The position numbers and the translations under genes are program-made. Shown here in pieces: positions 57,521 through 64,000 of a stretch of DNA of 64,000 bases. Origin of the DNA: Ailanthus altissimus (taxonomy: Eukaryota; Streptophyta; Magnoliopsida; Sapindales; Simaroubaceae); contig OX327686.1 in the NCBI GenBank assembly GCA_946807835.1, positions 15,810,001 to 15,874,000 of the forward strand. Direction: 5' to 3'. The notes below the pieces were generated by a model. That model was not told the DNA's origin. It saw only the letters and a program-made list of their open reading frames with translations, and did not search any database. The stretch's first letter is position 1. Each line of letters starts with the position of its first letter.

Positions 57521-59540
57521 CTTTCTAAGTCAAGGAATACCCTATTCACCTTAGCTCCTACTATTTGTACTAAGACTACTAATGCATCAACGTGCAAGCA
57601 CCTAATTCCTTGAGCATCCTCTTTGGTAAACATAATAGGCATGACTTGGACTCGAGGCTTTTTAGTAGCCGAAACGCTCATCACTTGGTGCCTTACAATG
57701 GAATATTTAAAGTATTTTTTTCTTTGCTTGTTAGAGTGTCCAGCTAGTATGGGGCCTTCTGTGATTACCTTGGTCATCTTTTATCGGGTTGAGGACTCAA
57801 GAACTAAAGCCTTGGTTGGTTAAAACTTGTTTTATTCTTGGTAAACTCTGAACTCCTTTGAATACCCATTTTTGATAAGTTAGTCTATTTTCCATTCTTA
57901 AGTAGGTGCACTCGTTGTTTGTATACTTATGGTCTTAATGGAATTCAAACTTATTATCCTTGTCACGTTATTCTGCAAGTACTCTTAATGTGGTTTCCTC
58001 TTCAAGAAGACTTTTTTCTTTTATGGCCTTTAATACAATACCAAGGGGACAATAAAGGGAATAAATTTTTCTTCTTGAATCCTTGTAGGGGGAGAGTTTC
58101 CAGTTCTTTCACCTCACCTCTCTTCACAAGGTCAATATCTTTAAGGATACTTCATAGTTTGGGGTGGTGTTTGGTCCTTCTCTTTTAAAAAAACTCATTC
58201 TTAAGGGGTCAAGAAGATCTTCTTGACCCCATACTTTGTAATCTCTATTTGGTGTCTATTACTGCCATCATTTTGGCTTTTTCTTCTTTCTCAAGCTTTA
58301 TATACTTGGGTGCTCAATCGTAGGCAACTGTGTAGGTCATGATCAAATTCTCTAATAAATAGTACCAAAATTGGTTTAACCACAACCCTGCTCTTAGAGC
58401 TTCTAATGCAATAGACAAGTCAAATAGCCCGAGTTGGATCACTTCTCGATAGACCATAACCATAAAGTCTCTCTGGCTCTCTGTTTAGCCTTGTCTGAGC
58501 TTTTTTAACTATTGAGAATCTCGGCTGACTTACAAGCTCCTTAAAAATGTTAGATAAATTTGTTGGTCAACTCATTATAAGAGGAAATACTTATCCACTT
58601 CAAACTCTTGTACTATAGAAGAGTTTGTCCTTCCAAGTTCATATGGCTCAACTAGTATATTTAGTTTTGCCTCAGCCCCGCAATGGACAATAGGTTGATC
58701 ACTTGATCCATGTAATTTTTTGGCTAGTGCCCTTATAAATGAAGACACTAGTTATTCTAAAAGCTCTAAGCAACTCATTGTCTATAAGCTTGTTAGTAAG
58801 GGGAGACTTCCCCCCTCTCTCTCAATTATCTTTAAGGGGGAGGAAGCTTGTGCCTCTCTATTTCCTCCGTTAGCTCATATAGATGTTCCTCTAATCCTTA
58901 GACCTTTTCCTCCAGCTACACTAATGAAACTTTGCTTCTTTATCCCCTCACTTTCTCTAAGTTTTCTTTTATTCAACAAGATTCTCCAAGCATTATGCTT
59001 ATCTAATCATCCTTATGCATCTTTGCATCTGGATTATATCTGCCTTGCCCTAAGTCCCTACTTGCTTGGGTGCGAATGCTCGGTCATAGGGCTTTTGGTA
59101 TGACCTTCTACTCTAAAGTAAAATCTCATCCTCAAATGACTTTTGTATCCCTTTACCCGTCTATTTTTGAGGTAGTTAAGTTAGAAACCTACTATCCCAA
59201 TTAGACGAAAAGGATCGCACGAAATAATTGGGCCAACTCGCAAATTAATGAATTCTTGAGGCTTGCACTACTTTTTTAATCTTTCATTCTTTTCCACTAC
59301 TACTACTAATAATTCCCTCATCTCTTTTCTCTCTTGTCCTCCTTTCCTTAACTATTCTTCTAATTCAGTTCCCCTAATGAGCGTTTCCTTTTCTTGGTGT
59401 ACTATTTCATCATTCCATAAGTTTAATGCTTAGTTTGGGTTGTTCTAATTAGGACACTTGGTCAAATACTAATTTTGGACAGTCAAAGATTTAGTGGTTA
59501 TCTTATCAATTTTCAAATGATTAATTTTTTATGGCTTTTG
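57521..59540 (-). pseudogene. gag-pol: Tat-like gag and protease start, broken
   Basis: Minus strand. Gag: YNELTNKFI (about 58580) and SSDKAKQRARETL (about 58480) fit the Tat gag domain. The 57777-57508 frame gives QVMPIMFTKEDAQGIRCLHV and then DALVVLVQIVGAKVNRVFLDLES, the region just before and including the protease active site. Gly of D-x-G-S is replaced by Glu (G-to-A). The frame is cut exactly at the D' insertion and resumes at 51633. Plus-strand frames here, including 58720-59103, are antisense shadows. Confidence 0.7.
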
Positions 59541-59561
59541 GTTCTTATGGCTTTTCATTCT

Positions 59562-59581
59562 GTCCTCACAAATGACACCAA
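59562..59581 (-). promoter_or_regulatory. Tat-like primer-binding site, decayed
   Basis: Minus strand TTGGTGTCATTTGTGAGGAC. Tat-lineage elements typically have TTGGCGCCGTCTGTGGGGA-like sites. Differences are mostly C-to-T or G-to-A. It lies 2 bases from an LTR end reading GGTCAACA. Confidence 0.6.
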
Positions 59582-59583
59582 AT

Positions 59584-59745
59584 TGTTGACCTCAGAATTT
59601 GGATACCTTTGAGCTAATGAGTTGAATTTATTTTTCTCAAAGAATAACTAATGGATGTCTTTATAAGTACACTAATGAATGGGTGGATGCATGTGCTAAT
59701 GTGCTTATTACAATTTTAAATTTTGATAACTATATGTCTCACATA
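59584..59745 (-). mobile_element. Tat-like 5' LTR end, truncated
   Basis: About 160 bp of LTR ending CCTCAGAATTTGG...CA when read towards the primer-binding site. It is truncated where the inverted copia-type LTR begins; the boundary is approximate. Confidence 0.45.
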
Positions 59746-61227
59746 TAATTTAATGCAGTGGAAAAAAAATCTAATTTCCTATTGCAATATAAACATATTG
59801 AATGTAAATCTATTACCCTAAAAAAATTAAGAGTTCACCCTAAAAGGTATCTTTGAATAATTATAATCTAGAAACGCTAATGGGATTGCTAAAGCTAGAA
59901 TAATAACTTTAAATTTCAACTGGAATTATGTTGAAGCAACACTTTGCTTTTGTCTTTGTCTCTCGATCAAGTTAAGAACAAAGAAAGAAAAATACATTTT
60001 CTTTCTATCTCTTTTCTTATGTCTAACACTTAAACTTCTTAACAATTGGTAATTGTAACTCTTACAAATAATTTCACTCAAATTTTCAAATGCCACATAC
60101 ACACTCAACCTATTTAAATTACAAACACTTTGAAATAAACTACATATTTATTTTACTTCAAGGACATGTGTCCTTAATATATTACGTGTGGCAATACTAC
60201 TTACCAAATTGCTGAATATTAACTCAAAAGGCATTTAACTGATTGAAAAATGCTTACATGACTTAAGCACTTTTAATTACAAATAATTTGTAATGCAATT
60301 ACACCTCCTACTTATAAGGGACATGTGTCATTCATTCAACAAGAAGTAGTAATAGCTTCTTGCCACTTGTCAAGCCTTAATAAGGCATCATCATTCTTTG
60401 GCTTAATAAGTGGCAGCATATTATGGCATAAGGTGGCAAGTGCTGGCAAGTGATGACTAATCATCACTTGCCACTTGTCAAGCTCATGGACTTAACACTT
60501 AAGCCCATCAACTTTTTGAGAGACCCGAAAAAACTTTTTGCCTTTTGAAATCTTCCCATATCGTACTGTTCAATCTAGTGCGCTACCCTAGTGCTCAATG
60601 AGTATACTTCATATTGTGAGATTTCTTAGATTCATACCCATTTGTCTTACAAAATATTTTTGTAAGTCCGTAAATGATGCCTCACACACACGTCACAAAA
60701 ATTACAGAACGATGCATTGAACTATATAAGCTAAGGTTAATACATATTCATATAATCTCTCCGTCACTTATATCCTAGAAGACCAGAGACATATTCTCAA
60801 CCGTGAACTCATCTCTAGATTTATTTTTTTATAAAAAATATTCTTAAATACTTTTATGATATTGTTTAACCTTACCAAAAATATTTTTTCGAGGTTTATG
60901 CTTATGGTCACAAGACTTCCTGAAATATAATCTCGAAGCATCAAGATATACAACTTACCCATATTAGTTAATGGATCCCATATCTACACATACTAGACTC
61001 CATGAGCATCGGACCATACCTAGCGACATCTAGCGATTAGACTATGAATGGTCTCTGACATGTGTGGAACCTAAGTATGGTGGATCACTCACTCCGTGGT
61101 GCTCAGGTCTAAGGACCACAAATACTACTCAACGCAAAAAGACCTTCTATTGATGAATTTATAGGATATCTATTGGAGGCCCTCATTGAGTCTATTCAGT
61201 ACCCAGCCCTTACTAAATACCAGTATG
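59746..61227 (-). mobile_element. Copia-type LTR B'', inverted
   Basis: The reverse complement follows the B LTR: the 60750-61220 part matches 15400-15930 and 43080-43620 inverted (landmarks: CATATCCTAGAAGACC near 60770, CCATACCTAGCG near 61015, GGTGGATCACTCAC near 61080). The 59750-60540 part is the diverged right half of the LTR, with GACACATGT and GCCACTTGTC blocks. It is cut at 61227 by LTR D copy 2. No gene is visible. Confidence 0.65.
60444..60473. repeat. Perfect 13 bp palindrome with 4-base loop
   Basis: Arms TGGCAAGTGATGA (60444-60456) and TCATCACTTGCCA (60461-60473) around CTAA. It is flanked by direct repeats TTGCCACTTGTCAAGC at 60360-60375 and 60469-60484. It could form a hairpin. 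Confidence 0.85.
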
Positions 61228-62205
61228 TGTTCACAAAATTATACACATGTGAATTATAACCGCAAGTGCACAAGTTATGAACAAGTAATAAAGTGATGAG
61301 TAAGTATCGTTCCCACGAGGATTGTGTCCTAAATTAATGTTAATTACCACGGCGTTGAGAACCTAACTTTATCTAAGCTAATTTAGCTGATAAGTTGAAT
61401 TATGAAATAAAATATGCTTTAAATTAAATAAATCGATATATTTAGGATATGAGAGTTTTATGGCAATGAAGTTCTAGGAACTTGATTTCCTTTTATTCTT
61501 TCTATGCTCTTTATCATTTGTAATTAACAATTAATCTAATGCATTCATTAATTAAGGGCTTAAGAATAATCTCATTCCCTCTCCTGAGTACCGAATAAGA
61601 CTCTATGCATATACAAACAAGTTGATATCCCTATCTAACCCGTTATACATACACACATTAAGCTACCCTTATGTGACTACCCTAAGTTCATTAGTCTCTC
61701 AACTCAACAAACTCAAAGCCATGCCTGTTACAACCAACATATGGATTAAATGTTTTCAAGCACATAACCCATGTTTAATTCATCCAATCAATTTCCCAAT
61801 GCAAATAGAAGCATTAAGCACATAAAAGGCATAAATGAATAAATATCAAATAGTCATTAATCACAAAATAACTTAATACGTAGAATTCAATAGAGTTCCA
61901 TCAAACCCTAGAACATATAATCTAGCAATCCACAATGAAATATTCAATTACATCCATCCAAATGTTCATAAAAGTACTCATGTTCAAATCAACATAGAAT
62001 ACAATTACAAACTATAAATATGTGTAAATGAAGTAAAGAGAGAAGAAGGAACTAGTTTGAGAAGCCCTTTGAGTCTTCAATCTTCAATAATCGTCTATAA
62101 TCCAAGCTTCAATGGTGTTTCTCTCACTAAAAACCAAAGTTTCTCTATGCATTTTGTGCTTCCCTTTCTAATAGATGAGAAAATTGCTAAATGGTAGTAT
62201 TTATA
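61228..62205 (-). mobile_element. LTR D, copy 2, split by LTR A
   Basis: Matches 39706-40800 closely. The plus-strand left edge is TGTTCACAAAATT, so the minus-strand LTR ends TTTTGTGAACA. It is preceded by GTATG, a possible target duplication. It is cut at 62205 by LTR A copy 5; the remainder lies beyond the window. Non-coding. Confidence 0.78.
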
Positions 62206-64000
62206 TGTAATATCCAATCCCTATTAGTAGTATTGGCGCCTAGATTTCGGTAAAGAGCAAATAAGACACCGTAGGGTTACTCGATTTTAACCCTATTAGA
62301 AATATTCCCTTTATAGTGCACATGAGAGATATTGGACCTAATTTGATAATTTCACACTCAATCGGTGCACCGGACGACCCTAGAATATTTTTGGAATTTT
62401 TCTCTATTGGCTTAGAAAAGGAAATTCTAATTTACTACATGAATTTCCATTTAAGGGTGATGTATGGAAAAAGCCTTTGTTGAGAAACATAATCCATATA
62501 TTAGAGAATGGACCAATTAGGAGAAATCTCATGGATTGCCAAGTTGGAAATTCTAGTTAGTTCTTTGGACTATTCTAACTAGATAGTTACAAATGAACTA
62601 ATTACATAATTAGTTTTCAACTAATGGCAAATTAGTAATTTTGAGTAAGTTGAAAGGCAAAATGGTCAACTGAGGGAGCACACTATATATGTTGGAAGTG
62701 AGTAGATTTTTCAAGTGATCAAAAACCAACACTTAGAGCAAAAAAGAGAGAAATTCGTGCAAGGTGAAGAGGTGCTGCTACAGTGAAATTTCAGTTTTTT
62801 TTTCATGATATTTCATGTGTAATGAAGCCAAAATAAGGTTACATACCAATCCCTAAGCTCAATTGAAGCCTCAATTAGTGGAATTCAAGAAAAAGAGGTA
62901 AGAAAATCATTGTTTTATGAGTTTGAAAAGTGAACTTTCAAGAATGCTCCAATTGACATTCTTATGTGTATTCTTGGCTTAGATTGAGTTGAATTCTAGT
63001 GTGGAGCTTGAAGGAGTCATCAATTTGAAGAAATTGGCAAGGTGAGAATTAGGGTTTTTGGTGATTTTGTTGTAGAGATTTCAATTGGTTGTAATTAGGG
63101 CTTTAGAATGAAATTGGCATGATTTTGTTGTAATTGGAACAAGAAATTGAGAAAGGAATGTGTTGGAACCTAGGGTGAAATTCTGCCACTTTAGGGAAGT
63201 TAGGAATTGAGTGGTGTTTTGATTGAATTGTTGTGTGTAAATGGTGCATATTGTTAATTAAATGTATATGGTTGATGGAAAAACCAAAAAATGAAGAAAA
63301 TGGGACATAATTGCCCATGTTGGAAAAGTGAAGGGCAATTATGTCCAACCAAGTTATAAGGTGTTCAATAATTTTCAGGGCGCCGGATGGTGAGTTAATT
63401 TCGATTATGGCTCCGTAACTAAAATCAGGAAGTAGTATGCATCCGGACTTTGTATGCCGATTAAGGCGTTTAGTAGTTAAATGAGATTCTAGCATTCGAT
63501 TTAGTTCTAAATGTCATTTGTGGCGCGTAGGTGAAGATAACCGAGAGCGTTAACGGGAGCAGAAATCGGGAGCGAAATTGAGCGCGGAGCGGTAGTGAGT
63601 GGAAATCTGCCATTTCTTTTACTTTGCGTTTATTATGTTTTCGCATAATGAATATGCATGTTTTATGAGCTTTCGATGCATAACCATGATTTATAATCTT
63701 GATACATATTCATAGACATGCCTTTACATTTCGAATTGAGAAACAGTTTTAAAAAAATTCTGCATTCGTTTTTAAGGCCATTGGTACTCTCAGATTATAG
63801 TGGTGGTGATTGTATTAGACCCGGCCGGTATATCCCGTGCACATGGGCAGGTCTTGCGGGTGTGTCACTAACTCCGGGAAGTCGGGATGTCGAGTCATGT
63901 GAGTCGCTCTATGTGTACGGGGTATTGTCTCGCTATATGCATGCGATGTAGGATTCCGCGGCATAGCCAGCGAGATGTCTTGAGATGTCACTGTGGGTGC
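62206..64000 (-). mobile_element. Solo LTR, family A, copy 5 (runs off window)
   Basis: Inverted. Starts TGTAATATCC and is preceded by TTATA (62201-62205), the presumed target duplication. A TATA box lies on the minus strand near 62683. Sequence from 63062 repeats positions 1 onward. The other end and any internal region are outside the window, so solo status is assumed from the other copies. Confidence 0.85.

Larger units (their letters stand above)
50888..59745 (-). mobile_element. Tat-like Ty3/gypsy element, truncated and interrupted
   Basis: On the minus strand, right to left: LTR end (from about 59745 to 59584), primer-binding site (59581-59562), gag, protease start (57526), insertion D', protease end and RT start. 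Lineage is inferred from protease and RT motifs and a TTGGYGYCRTYTGTGRGGA primer site. Confidence 0.7.

Noticed and set aside
58720..59103. 127-codon plus-strand frame rich in Ser, Leu and Pro
   Set aside because: It lies antisense to minus-strand Tat-like gag and shows no domain logic.
1..64000. tRNA, rRNA, CRISPR, bacterial operon, Helitron or MITE signals
   Set aside because: I looked for cloverleaf genes, regularly spaced identical repeats, Shine-Dalgarno-led operons, CTRR-type Helitron ends and short TIR elements with TA or TAA duplications, and found none I could support.

Overview
The window is nuclear DNA of a flowering plant. It is very AT-rich and gene-poor, and is packed with nested LTR retrotransposons of the Ty3/gypsy (Athila-like, Tat-like and a chromovirus-type LTR family) and Ty1/copia superfamilies. 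I see no intact host gene, tRNA, rRNA, CRISPR array or bacterial feature. Nearly all coding relics carry stops and frameshifts. Many of the stops look like C-to-T or G-to-A transitions, as expected of methylated, silenced DNA.

Layout. (1) 1-3786: a solo LTR of family A inserted in copia-type LTR debris. (2) 3787 to about 50510: one old Athila-like element, Athila-1 (primer-binding site 4351, gag, protease, RT, RNase H, integrase, an env-position ORF, 3' UTR, 3' LTR), blown apart by later insertions. A solo LTR A sits in its RT (6995-9711, target duplication AGAAA). A copia element (LTRs 14975-16865 and 42681-44571) sits in its 3' UTR. Another solo LTR A sits in its 3' LTR (46118-49527, duplication GTTAC). 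(3) Inside the copia leader lies a second, younger Athila-like element, Athila-2 (17129 to about 35179). It is itself split by solo LTR E (18916-21366, duplication ATTTT) and solo LTR A (26068-28844, duplication ACACA/ACGCG). The copia integrase is also split by LTR D (39706-40948, duplication ATTGT). (4) 50511-59745: a minus-strand Tat-like element, interrupted by element D' (51634-57520), which itself holds a decayed second copia. (5) 59746-64000: an inverted copia-type LTR, a second LTR D and a fifth LTR A running off the window.

The most interesting object is at 31467-32114. Between integrase and 3' LTR of Athila-2 lies an intronless, full-length but stop-bearing copy of a LOG-type cytokinin-activating phosphoribohydrolase gene. 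It has no frameshift over 215 codons. A second, unrecognised cargo-like reading frame precedes it at 30610-31200. This suggests a retrotransposon lineage that captured a host hormone-metabolism gene. In Athila-1 the same post-integrase position carries a different ORF, resembling the plant 'putative plant transposon protein' domain.

LTR A, LTR C and LTR D retain conserved TATA boxes. The copia leader retains a four-unit motif with near-identical spacing in two otherwise very diverged copies.
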